Made by a program: the position numbers and the translations under genes. A stretch of DNA of 64,000 nt from Pollutimonas nitritireducens (lineage in GTDB: Bacteria; Pseudomonadota; Gammaproteobacteria; Burkholderiales; Burkholderiaceae_B). The stretch covers positions 248,001 through 312,000 of the forward strand of contig NZ_PDNV01000006.1 of NCBI RefSeq assembly GCF_002849615.1. Reading direction: 5' to 3'. The notes beneath the pieces were generated by a model. That model was not told the DNA's origin and did not search any database. It saw only the letters and a list, made by a program, of their open reading frames with translations. Positions within the stretch are counted from its first letter, which is position 1; every line of letters starts with the position of its first letter. This document shows positions 54,911-63,273 of this stretch, one piece after another.

Positions 54911-55321
54911 GTGGACAACCCACTTCCCATGGCTATATCCAACGCTGATTCTGCGCCCTACTGGGACGGCGCTAAAAGGCGACAACTCCTAATCCGTCGT
55001 TGCAAGGACTGCAATACGCTTCACTTCATGCCCAGGTATATCTGTCCGACATGCTGGTCTGATTCGCTTGAGTGGGTAGAAGCTTCCGGAGCCGGAAGCG
55101 TATACAGCTATACCATCATCCGGCGCGCGCCGCTTCCGGCCTTTGTTTCGCTTGTTCCGTATGTTGTCGCACTGATCGAGCTGGAAGAGGGCGTTCGCAT
55201 GTTGACGAATATCGTCGGCGACAATGCGCTTTCCGTGCGAATCGGTGATGAAGTAAGAGTTACTTTCGAAGAGCGTGGCGACGAGACTGTGGTTCCGCAA
55301 TTCCAGCTTGCGGTCCGTTAA
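54911..55321 (+). CDS. DUF35 zinc-ribbon/OB-fold partner protein
   Basis: A 136-residue DUF35 protein. RRCKDCNTLHFMPRYICPTCW gives two CxxC pairs (about residues 29-48), then an OB fold (GSVYSYTIIRRAPLPAF). GTG 54911 is preceded by ggagg at the right spacing; the frame is open to 54839. The gene is 10 bases upstream of the thiolase-fold gene, the reverse order of the pair at 33.5-35.2 kb. The two are the second Ltp-DUF35-like pair. Confidence 0.88.
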   Translation: MDNPLPMAISNADSAPYWDGAKRRQLLIRRCKDCNTLHFMPRYICPTCWSDSLEWVEASGAGSVYSYTIIRRAPLPAFVSLVPYVVALIELEEGVRMLTNIVGDNALSVRIGDEVRVTFEERGDETVVPQFQLAVR

Positions 55322-55331
55322 GAGGTTGAAG

Positions 55332-56510
55332 ATGAAAAGCGTAAAGTCATTGAAAAACAAAGTTGCGATCGTCGGGGTCGGTGAGTCGGATATCGGAAAG
55401 GTCCCGAATATGTCCGGCCTCGGGCTTAATGCTCAGGCGGCCCGCCGTGCTATCGCGGAAGCAGGATTACGCCCATCTGACATCGATGGACTGCTGACCG
55501 CCTACTCTTTTACCGAGCCTTACTTCATGTTGGGATCGGTGATGTGCGAGTATCTGGGATTGAAACCTCGATTTACTGCGTCGATGGTTGTCGGCGGGGC
55601 AAGCCCGGGCATCATGCTGAAACACGCTGCGGAAGCGATTGTCTCCGGGCAGGCTGAAATTGTTCTCGTATGCGCTGGGGAGAACCGTGCAACGGGAATC
55701 TCACGTGACGCGGCAGTCGCCTCGCTGCTTGCAGTCGGCCATCCATACTTTGAGCAACCGTATGGGCCGTCCATTCCCGGTTTCTACGCCATGGTCGCCC
55801 AAAGGCATATGCATACTTATGGAACGACCCGCGAGCAACTTGCACACGTAGCGGTCGGCACGCGCGAGCACGCCTGCAGGCACCCCAACGCGCACATGCG
55901 TACGCCGTTGACCGTTGAGCAGGTGCTGTCGTCCAAGCCGATCGCAGATCCCTTGACCATGCTCGACTGCTGCCTTATTTCTGACGCCGGCGGCGCTTTT
56001 ATAGTGACCTCTGCTGAACGGGCAATGGATTTGAAGGCAAAGCCTGTCTTTCTTGCGGGCATTGGAGAATATCACACGCATGAGCACCTTATGTGCGCGC
56101 CCAGTCTGTCAGAGTTCGGGGCAACCGAATCCGGCCGCGTCGCGTACGACATGGCTGGTGTAACTCCTAAGGATATCGATGTTGCGGAACTTTATGATTG
56201 CTTCACCATTGTGCCGGTGATTGAGCTTGAGGAGCTTGGGTTCTGCGGGTTGGGTGAAGGCGGAGCCTTTTTTGCTGACGGACACACGCGCCTCGGTGGC
56301 AGCCTGCCTGTGAATACTCACGGCGGCATGCTGTCTCATGCGCACGCAGGTGCAGCAGGTGGCCTATTCGGTATTGTCGAGGCCGTGCGACAGCTTCGTG
56401 GCGGGCTGGGCGAACGTCAGGTCGAGAGTGCGGAGATCGCTTTAGTGCATAACGAAGGCGGTATCCTGTCTTCCCACTGCACCATGATCTTCGCCAACCA
56501 GCGGATCTAA
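55332..56510 (+). CDS. Thiolase-fold lipid-transfer protein, predicted aldolase rather than thiolase
   Basis: A 392-residue SCP-x/Ltp-type protein. KVAIVGVGESDIGKVPNMSGLGLNAQAARRA starts the fold. At the nucleophile place the sequence is TASMVVGGASPGIMLKHAAE, without Cys. The segment DVAELYDCFTIVPVIELEELGFC and the late LPVNTHGGMLSHAHAGAAG (His) are present. As for the copy at 33955-35154, missing Cys plus a DUF35 partner suggests a retro-aldol cleavage (Ltp2-like). ATG 55332 is chosen over the upstream frame to 55275. Confidence 0.85.
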   Translation: MKSVKSLKNKVAIVGVGESDIGKVPNMSGLGLNAQAARRAIAEAGLRPSDIDGLLTAYSFTEPYFMLGSVMCEYLGLKPRFTASMVVGGASPGIMLKHAAEAIVSGQAEIVLVCAGENRATGISRDAAVASLLAVGHPYFEQPYGPSIPGFYAMVAQRHMHTYGTTREQLAHVAVGTREHACRHPNAHMRTPLTVEQVLSSKPIADPLTMLDCCLISDAGGAFIVTSAERAMDLKAKPVFLAGIGEYHTHEHLMCAPSLSEFGATESGRVAYDMAGVTPKDIDVAELYDCFTIVPVIELEELGFCGLGEGGAFFADGHTRLGGSLPVNTHGGMLSHAHAGAAGGLFGIVEAVRQLRGGLGERQVESAEIALVHNEGGILSSHCTMIFANQRI

Positions 56511-57138
56511 CTACGCTAGTCGATGTTGTTAACCCGAAAGCGCGTTTTTATACGTGCTTCGGGGCAATTCCCTTAGTGAGAAACTGCAGGATTCGAGATA
56601 ACTAACGCTCATTTTTCTGCAACGTTTCCCGGTTTTTGAATAGGCCCGAAGCCGGCATCACCTCGACTATGCGAACCGTTTCGCCCAACGCAGCGAATCA
56701 TTCTTGCTTGCGTGCGGTGGCCAGTTACAGCATCAAACCGGCGGCGGTGAGAAGGCGTGACCTGATGCCCGCCATCGCGGCCCGATAGTAGTGCGCTTGC
56801 GCCAAATGGCTCTTGTCCACGCGCCCTTGCCTTTGACTCGCTGAGCATCAGCGTACTTGCGTCGCACGTGTGCCTAGCACCCGAGCAGCGTGACCGATCA
56901 GCGGCCAATTTCGTTGTAGCCGCCCTAGCCGTTGTCAATGGCCATTACTTTTGACCCTTTTAATTGGCCATTAACAGCCGTCGACCATCAAGTACTCGCC
57001 CGCCAGCCATCAAGCAAGCGCTTGGGGACCTGCCATCTTCGCTCATTATTACTTTGCGCACCGACATTGTTTCTCTATCGCAAGCACCATGAACATGTGA
57101 TAGAACACGATAGGGAAAATACATCTAGTGTTTCGCAA
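56511..57138. other. Non-coding stretch with possible IS21 istB debris
   Basis: No gene supported. On the minus strand about 56680-56830 reads RAAMAGIRSRLLTAAGLMLQ and LATAH in one frame, resembling the IstB stretch that follows its Walker A, with stops around it. Repeats such as TCAATGGCCATT and TTGGCCATTA (about 56935-56970) look like parts of IS ends. The identification is tentative. Confidence 0.4.
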
Positions 57139-58113
57139 TTACTCGAGGGTGATCTGCCCGTCCCGAATAATGCGTCCCCATCTCTCAGTTTCCGTGTGAA
57201 GCAGCGTGCGCAGCGCTTCCGCATTGCCCGGCTGCAGGACCACACCGCGCTGAGCCACCGCAGCGCGCAGCTCAGGATCCGTCGTCGCCTTATATAATGC
57301 ATCCCCGAACCGTCGAAGGACTGCTGGATCCGTTCCTTTAGGTGCGAATACGCCTTGCCAAAATACACCAACCACTCCGGGATAAGTCTCCGCCAGAGCC
57401 GGCACGCCCGGAAGCATATCGAGGGGGTTCTCGGACGTCACGGCAAGAATGCGCCCCTTTCCCGAGCTGACAACCGCAGCGGCGTCAGCCGGTGTGGCAA
57501 ACGTCGCGTCAATGTGCCCACCTTGTAGGTCAACGAGCGTCGGCGAGGCGCCTTTGTAGGCCACCTGAACGACGTTAATATTCGCTTCTCGCTTGAAGAG
57601 TTCGAGCAGCAAATGATTGACAGCACCAATGCCGGAGATACCCACCGTCAATTTTGCTGGATTTTCCTTCGCATACTCGACAAATTGCTCCAGGGAGCTA
57701 ACAGGAAGGCCGTCGCGAACAAGAAGCGCAAACGGTGTGAAATACGCAGTGCCTACTGGTTCTAATACCTTCAAAGGTTCACGCGGCTCAAGGTTGGGCT
57801 GGAGAATTGGATTGATGACAAGACTGCTCGTGCCCATAAGCATTGTGTAACCGTCTGGCTTCGCTCGTATCACATGAACTGACGCAATTGAAGTCGCTGC
57901 GCCGGGCTTGACTTCAATCACGACACTTTGGCCCAGTTCCGCGCTTATTTTTTCATTTATCAAGCGAGTCATGGTATCGCTAAGCCCCCCCACGGCATAA
58001 CCACTGACAGTCGTGATCGTTCTAGATGGGTAACTCTCCGCGCGCGCAACACCCCCATGCAAGCACAGGTTCAATGCTAAAGCCGCTAATAAAAATTTTC
58101 CAGTTTGCTGCAT
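57139..58113 (-). CDS. Bug/TctC-family periplasmic receptor
   Basis: A 324-residue receptor. Signal peptide MQQTGKFLLAALALNLCLHGGVARA, then YPSRTITTVSGYAVGGLSDTMTRLI and VIEVKPGAATSIASVHVIRAKPDGYTMLM. ATG 58113 follows gggag; the longer frame to 58203 would put an extra 30 residues before the signal. No TctAB partners. An operator candidate (58390-58407) lies 277 bases upstream. Confidence 0.92.
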   Translation of the reverse strand: MQQTGKFLLAALALNLCLHGGVARAESYPSRTITTVSGYAVGGLSDTMTRLINEKISAELGQSVVIEVKPGAATSIASVHVIRAKPDGYTMLMGTSSLVINPILQPNLEPREPLKVLEPVGTAYFTPFALLVRDGLPVSSLEQFVEYAKENPAKLTVGISGIGAVNHLLLELFKREANINVVQVAYKGASPTLVDLQGGHIDATFATPADAAAVVSSGKGRILAVTSENPLDMLPGVPALAETYPGVVGVFWQGVFAPKGTDPAVLRRFGDALYKATTDPELRAAVAQRGVVLQPGNAEALRTLLHTETERWGRIIRDGQITLE

Positions 58114-58389
58114 ATTTGTCTCCCGTTTGTCGTTGATAAGTTCGCGCACGATGAATGCGAATGTCGAAGTGCAAAATCGCGTTCGATAGTTGCGGTATTT
58201 CATTTGGCTGCCTTCTACGGCTCAAACATGTATTTCATCTACGGCATTTTGTGCTCACACACCAATTTCATCGCATTACGCCGCGATCGCTCGCTTTCCT
58301 CGAGACCTACCTAGTGCAGTGATACCACGTCGTTCATCATGATCCTTGGACTCAGTATCACACGCTCATCATAGTGTGTGATTATATTA

Positions 58390-58407
58390 AATGGACGTTC
58401 ATTCATT
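58390..58407 (+). promoter_or_regulatory. TetR-type operator candidate, site H
   Basis: AATGGACGTTCATTCATT, the closest to the consensus of all six sites. It lies in the 486-bp gap (58114-58599) between the leftward Bug gene and the convergent end of the CoA-transferase gene. Nothing else is recognised in that gap. Confidence 0.65.
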
Positions 58408-58599
58408 GTTGTGGACTGCTTACTTGCTGTCAATGCATAGGCGGCGGCAATGTTATGGGGAAAACCTGCACTGCATCAAGCACGGCAAAGTGATATTACG
58501 CAATTTCGCGACTGCGGGGTTGTGTAGGTGAACCGCCGTAGCGTGGGGGCCAGCTATAACCAGCCGTGGCGAGTCGAGTATGAATGCGCCCCAGTTAAT

Positions 58600-59880
58600 T
58601 CATCGGGTTTTCCAACCTTGAGGGGATTGCGCACTTATCGCGCTTTCAAGGTCATCCCGTTGCGCGGGATGGGCGATGCTTATCATGCGGTCGATACGCT
58701 GCGAAAGCGTCAAGCCCCTAAGGTCGGCAATGCCATGCTCGGTCACGATTACACAGGGGCAGTTGCGGGGCACCGTAACCGGCCCATTCAATGATGTGAC
58801 AATACGGCTCTTGTCATAAGCCATTGACGGCAGCGCAATGATGGGCACGCCGCCTTTACTTGCATTGGCACCCCGCAGAAAATCTACCACGCCGCCCACA
58901 GCGCCTAGGTAATTGCCGCCTGCTGTTTCTGCATTGACCTGTCCGGTGAGATCTACTTCTATTGCCGAATTGACGGCGGTAAAGCGATTAAGCCTCGCAA
59001 GCACGTCGGCGTTGTGTGTGTAAGCCGTACTGCGCAATTCTAATTGCGGATTGCGATGCGCAAAGCGCCTTAGCCGTGGACCGCCCATCAGTATGCCGCC
59101 GATCGTCAAGCCTACGTCCACTCCTTTTCGTGCATTCGTTAATGCGCCGCACTCGGCAATCCTGATGATACCTTCCCCGAGACTACCCGAGTGCAGGCCG
59201 AGGTCTCGATGATTGACCAGTGCGGCCAGAATGGCGTCTGGCATGGATCCGATGCCAGTTTGCAGTGTTGCGCAATCTTGCACGATAGATGCTACGTTAC
59301 GCCCGATCGCTATAGCTATAGGCCCAGGTTCATCGATTTCAAGGTTAGTGCTGCAGTCCTCGGTTTCACTTTCAATTAGGAGATCTATCTCGTGTTCGTG
59401 CAAATAGGGGCCACCATAAGTCCATGGCGTTGACGGGTTTACCTCGGCGAGAATAGCGCGAGCGTTGTGGAGCGCCGACACAAGATACTCGCGTGCCATG
59501 CCGAGGCTATATCGCCCCTGCTTATCGGGGAGGGATAACTGGAGCATGACAATATCGGCTCGCAGCGAGCCGTTCTCGAGTAGCGAGGGTATCGCGGAAT
59601 AGTTCTCCGTAATGATGTCCAACACGCCTGCCTTGGACAGTTCGCGGTTTGAGCCGGTGCCACAATAGGCAAGGTAGTCGAACGTATCGGCATACTCGGG
59701 CCGCAGAATATCTTGGAGGCCCTGTCCCATCCCAAGAAAAAGACGAACTCTGCCAATGGCGTGACGCTGGGCAGCGAGTGCGCGAAGCAGAGTCAGAGGC
59801 TGGGCGTCCGCTTGCCCGAATGTGATTGTATCGCCGGGCCGAATGTACTGCGCTAGGTTAGGCGTTGATGCTGGACACAT
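58600..59880 (-). CDS. Acetyl-CoA hydrolase/transferase-type CoA-transferase
   Basis: A 426-residue protein of the acetyl-CoA hydrolase/4-hydroxybutyrate CoA-transferase family. YIRPGDTITFGQADAQPLTLLRAL is the N-terminal domain start. The region GIGSMPDAILAALVNHRDLGLHSGSLGEG and the late NCPCVIVTEHGIADLRGLTLSQR are family hallmarks, the second holding the conserved Glu region. It would transfer CoA between short acids. It lies 140 bases downstream of an IclR gene on the same strand. Confidence 0.9.
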   Translation of the reverse strand: MCPASTPNLAQYIRPGDTITFGQADAQPLTLLRALAAQRHAIGRVRLFLGMGQGLQDILRPEYADTFDYLAYCGTGSNRELSKAGVLDIITENYSAIPSLLENGSLRADIVMLQLSLPDKQGRYSLGMAREYLVSALHNARAILAEVNPSTPWTYGGPYLHEHEIDLLIESETEDCSTNLEIDEPGPIAIAIGRNVASIVQDCATLQTGIGSMPDAILAALVNHRDLGLHSGSLGEGIIRIAECGALTNARKGVDVGLTIGGILMGGPRLRRFAHRNPQLELRSTAYTHNADVLARLNRFTAVNSAIEVDLTGQVNAETAGGNYLGAVGGVVDFLRGANASKGGVPIIALPSMAYDKSRIVTSLNGPVTVPRNCPCVIVTEHGIADLRGLTLSQRIDRMISIAHPAQRDDLESAISAQSPQGWKTR

Positions 59881-60020
59881 ATTGCGAGCAGTCCCAAAGT
59901 GATGATAGTCAGCATGCGTGCTTGCCGAGGGCCCGTCAATTTTTCCTTGACCTCGTTCCGTGCTTCGGGATCCGATCTTTGGTTATGTCCTTGCTCATGG
60001 TGTATCTTCCTATGTTGCAC

Positions 60021-60815
60021 TCACAACTCGCCATTGAAATCCGCCAGCAGATCTTGAAACTGTTCCGCAGCTTTGACCAGCTTAGGCGTAATCAACTTTC
60101 TTTCCGCGGCAAGGTCTGGCTGAATGCGGGCTCTGCCGCAACTCATGCTCATAACAATGCCTTTTCGGCCAATAACTACAGGCAGCGCGATGCCATACGC
60201 ATCGCGCTGGAAGCCGGCAAGCACGGAACATATGCCGGTCTGCTCCAACTCGACGAAGCTGGCCTCAATTTCACACATCAACGAATCAGCGGTAGATCCC
60301 GCGTTACGGCGCAACAGTTCAAGCAGATGCTCGCGCTCATGTACCGGTAGACCCCACATATAGGCCCGACCTATCGACGTGCTGCCTAGCGGCAAAAGCG
60401 ACCCCACGCCCAGCCGTAGGGTCCCTACTTTGTGGCTTGCCTGGTAGCCAACGTAAAGCATCTCAAGCTCGTCGCGGATACTGAGGGCTACTGAGACATC
60501 GAGCTCATCAGCGAGCTTTTGCAGAAAAGGGCTGGCAATCTGCAACAGCTCGTTCCCCGCAATATACGCGTGTCCGATACCCGCTGGCGCGGGGCCTAGT
60601 TCAAACTCCCGCCCGCCAGGAACGTGCCTGAGGAACCCCTGATTAAGCAGCGTGGTGGTCAGGCGCGAAATGGTCGACTTCGGCAGCCCCGTGCGCCGCA
60701 CGAGTTCGGCATTTGAGAGCGGTGCGCGATCGGAGCGAAACGCGCGCAACACTTGCATACCACGCCGCACAGTCAGGACCGTTTCCCTAACGGGGTCCGC
60801 CTTGTTGATCATCAT
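60021..60815 (-). CDS. IclR-family transcriptional regulator
   Basis: A 264-residue regulator. Winged helix RRGMQVLRAFRSDRAPLSNAELVRRTGLPKSTISRLTTTLLNQGFL (about residues 18-63) and a GAF-like ligand domain with GSLLPLGSTSIGRAYMWGLP. ATG 60815 is chosen over the upstream frame to 60917. It overlaps the end of the second IclR gene by four bases (ATGA), so the two are translated together. It probably controls the CoA-transferase downstream. Confidence 0.92.
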   Translation of the reverse strand: MMINKADPVRETVLTVRRGMQVLRAFRSDRAPLSNAELVRRTGLPKSTISRLTTTLLNQGFLRHVPGGREFELGPAPAGIGHAYIAGNELLQIASPFLQKLADELDVSVALSIRDELEMLYVGYQASHKVGTLRLGVGSLLPLGSTSIGRAYMWGLPVHEREHLLELLRRNAGSTADSLMCEIEASFVELEQTGICSVLAGFQRDAYGIALPVVIGRKGIVMSMSCGRARIQPDLAAERKLITPKLVKAAEQFQDLLADFNGEL

Positions 60816-61600
60816 TGAGACACCTTTTGACGGATGGACGCAGCCATCGCGACTAGTTGCGGGCCAATCTCCCGCTCCACCCTTGAGCGCGTCATCGTCT
60901 GGCTGGATCCTATGCACGTCAATACCAACGGGGCGTAATCTTTCACCAGCATCGGCGCGGCGACAATACCAATCTCACTATCCCATTCGCCGAGCGAGGT
61001 ACAAAATCCCATCTGGCTTACTTGTGCAAGCCCTTCGAGAGCCCTGCGGCGCAGCCGCGGCCAGTCCAGCGGCATTCGCCGTTCGATATTTTCCAAAAGG
61101 TAATAGCGCTCAAGTTCCGGCAATCCAGCCAACAGCGCCCACCCCACGGGAGAAGACGCAATACTGAGCCTAACGCCGACGTGCAGGTTGAATGTAAGCG
61201 TTGACTCTACACTTCTATAATTCTCAAGTACGATCATGTCAAGCCGCTCACGCGAGCTTAAACTCACATGTACTTTATGACGTTCCGCGAATGATTGCAT
61301 GCATACGTAGGCCACTTGCTGTACTTCAGAATTGGCAGTTGCACCATACCCGAGCGTCAGGGCAGACGGAGCCAGCCGATACTTGCGGTTCTTTGCATCA
61401 TGGCGCAGGTAACCTAGCGTCACCAGTGTCTGCACAATCCGGGTAACCGTAGAGGCTGGCAACTTGGTCCGCATGGCCAGATCGCTATTGCCCAGCCACT
61501 TCTTGTCAGGTGTGAACGCTGCCAAAAGCTCGAGGGCACGGGCAAAAGGCACCACGACGCCTCGCGACGAACTTGACTTAGGCGAGCTAGTTGTTAACAT
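60812..61600 (-). CDS. IclR-family transcriptional regulator
   Basis: A 262-residue regulator. Winged helix FARALELLAAFTPDKKWLGNSDLAMRTKLPASTVTRIVQTLVTLGYLR (about residues 18-65) and an IclR ligand domain with RLSIASSPVGWALLAGLP. ATG 61600 is chosen over the frame to 61810. Forms an overlapping pair with the other IclR gene; the proteins are clearly distinct but could act together. Upstream (61601-61996) no gene is recognised. Confidence 0.92.
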   Translation of the reverse strand: MLTTSSPKSSSSRGVVVPFARALELLAAFTPDKKWLGNSDLAMRTKLPASTVTRIVQTLVTLGYLRHDAKNRKYRLAPSALTLGYGATANSEVQQVAYVCMQSFAERHKVHVSLSSRERLDMIVLENYRSVESTLTFNLHVGVRLSIASSPVGWALLAGLPELERYYLLENIERRMPLDWPRLRRRALEGLAQVSQMGFCTSLGEWDSEIGIVAAPMLVKDYAPLVLTCIGSSQTMTRSRVEREIGPQLVAMAASIRQKVSQ

Positions 61601-61996
61601 GATCCACTCTAGTGATGTGCCGCCGCGTGCGCACGGAAGTGCCCGGCTACCGAGGCTGCTATAGCCCAAGTCTAACCGCCCGCCAACCAATTCGCCGATA
61701 AAATGAGGGCTGTTCCGCGATGACAGGATCGCGCTGATTCTTTGTCCACGTGCTGCATGGCGCGCACGGCAATGACGGCGGTTCGCATCTGTATGGCCCA
61801 AGCCAAGCACAGGTTTTTTCTCGCCAGCTCTGTGTCGGATATTTTGCTGCGACGGCGCCCCGGGTTATCCGGCGTGTTAGTCTCTGCCACCGTAATCGCA
61901 CGTCACAACGTGTCTCATTGCGGACGAGAACCGGCCGTCCTACCTGGCTTAATGCAAGGATGGATCAGCCGGCTGGCGCATCGCGGCGGTGGAGGT
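61601..61996. other. Gap without a recognised gene
   Basis: Between the IclR pair and the thiolase gene. Short frames on both strands look like broken coding sequence but match no family. No terminator hairpin is obvious. Confidence 0.4.
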
Positions 61997-63202
61997 CTAG
62001 ACTCGTTCGAAAATCGCGGCGATCCCCTGCCCTCCGCCAATGCACATTGTTTCGAGCCCATAGCGCGCTCTGCGGCGTTTGAGCTCGTGCAACAATGTCG
62101 TCATAATCCGCACTCCTGTGGCGCCCACGGGATGTCCTAAGGATATCCCAGAGCCATTGACATTGAGGCGGTCTTCAAGCTCGTCCATAGAACTGCCCCA
62201 GCCCTTAACGCACGCAAGCGCCTGGCAGGCAAAAGCCTCATTCAACTCGATCAAATCCATCTGGTCAAACTTCAGGCCTGTACGAGCCAGCAGTTTCTGA
62301 ACCGCCGGAACCGGGCCTATCCCCATATGCGAGGGCTCGCATCCTGCCGCGGCCCACCCGACCAGCCATGCAGAAGGCTCCAGCCCGAGTTCATGCAGCT
62401 TGTCTTCGGCAACCACCAGACATGCAGAGGCGGCATCGTTCTGCTGGCATGCATTAGCCGCTGTCACGACACCATCGCGGACTATTGAATTGAAGCCGGC
62501 AAAACCCTCGATAGTGGCATCTCCGCGTACGCCTTCGTCACAGTCAACAACGACGGGGTCTCCCCGGCGCTGTGGAACCTTGACGGCCACTATCTCATCG
62601 GAAAACAAGCCCTTCTTCCAGCCAGCTGCAGCGCGTATATGACTGCGCACCGCGAAAGCATCAGAGTCCTCGCGTGTGATGTCGTAGTCTCGCGCCAAGT
62701 TTTCCGCTGTTTCGATCATGCCGCTGATACTGCCAAAGCGAGCTTCCGGCTGCGAGCGCTCCCTACCCCTATCCAGCCGATCATACAGATTTGCCGAGCC
62801 CGCGCGCGTACCCCACCGCATCCCGGTAGTGTAGTACTCGACATTACTCATGCTTTCCACCCCGCCTGCCATGACAACATCCGCCGCGCCGGTCTGTACC
62901 ATCATCGCCGCAGTGGCCACGGCCTGCAATCCGCCGCCACACCGGCGGTCTAGCTGCATGCCAGGGACTTCTATCGGAAAACCGGCCTGCAAAGCCACCC
63001 AGCGACCCGTGCAGGGTGTCTCTCCATTCATGTAGCTCTGCGCAAATATCACGTCGTCAATGCGCGCAGGATCCAGGCCGGCGCGCTCGACAACGGCACG
63101 CGCGACAATAGCGCCTAATTCCTCAACAGGCATACTCTTCAGCCCTCCTCCGAACTTGCCTACGGGCGTTCGCAGCGGAGAGACAATAGCGGCTCGCTTC
63201 AT
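61997..63202 (-). CDS. Acetyl-CoA acetyltransferase (thiolase)
   Basis: A 401-residue thiolase that cleaves a 3-ketoacyl-CoA. Nucleophile Cys88 in QLDRRCGGGLQA, then ELNEAFACQALA, NGSGISLGHPVGATG (catalytic His) and CIGGGQG (second Cys) are all intact. ATG 63202 follows aaggaag; TTG 63205 is one codon upstream. It is 71 bases downstream of an SDR gene in the same direction. Confidence 0.96.
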   Translation of the reverse strand: MKRAAIVSPLRTPVGKFGGGLKSMPVEELGAIVARAVVERAGLDPARIDDVIFAQSYMNGETPCTGRWVALQAGFPIEVPGMQLDRRCGGGLQAVATAAMMVQTGAADVVMAGGVESMSNVEYYTTGMRWGTRAGSANLYDRLDRGRERSQPEARFGSISGMIETAENLARDYDITREDSDAFAVRSHIRAAAGWKKGLFSDEIVAVKVPQRRGDPVVVDCDEGVRGDATIEGFAGFNSIVRDGVVTAANACQQNDAASACLVVAEDKLHELGLEPSAWLVGWAAAGCEPSHMGIGPVPAVQKLLARTGLKFDQMDLIELNEAFACQALACVKGWGSSMDELEDRLNVNGSGISLGHPVGATGVRIMTTLLHELKRRRARYGLETMCIGGGQGIAAIFERV

Positions 63203-63273
63203 CAAAACTTCCTTGGCGGCCTCGCGCCGCGTTCATGTGTTTACAAAAGGGTCAGCTTGTGGCGCTGCCCAAG

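Noticed and set aside
56609-56938. Leftward 109-residue frame
   Set aside because: Better explained as scrambled istB sequence than as a gene.
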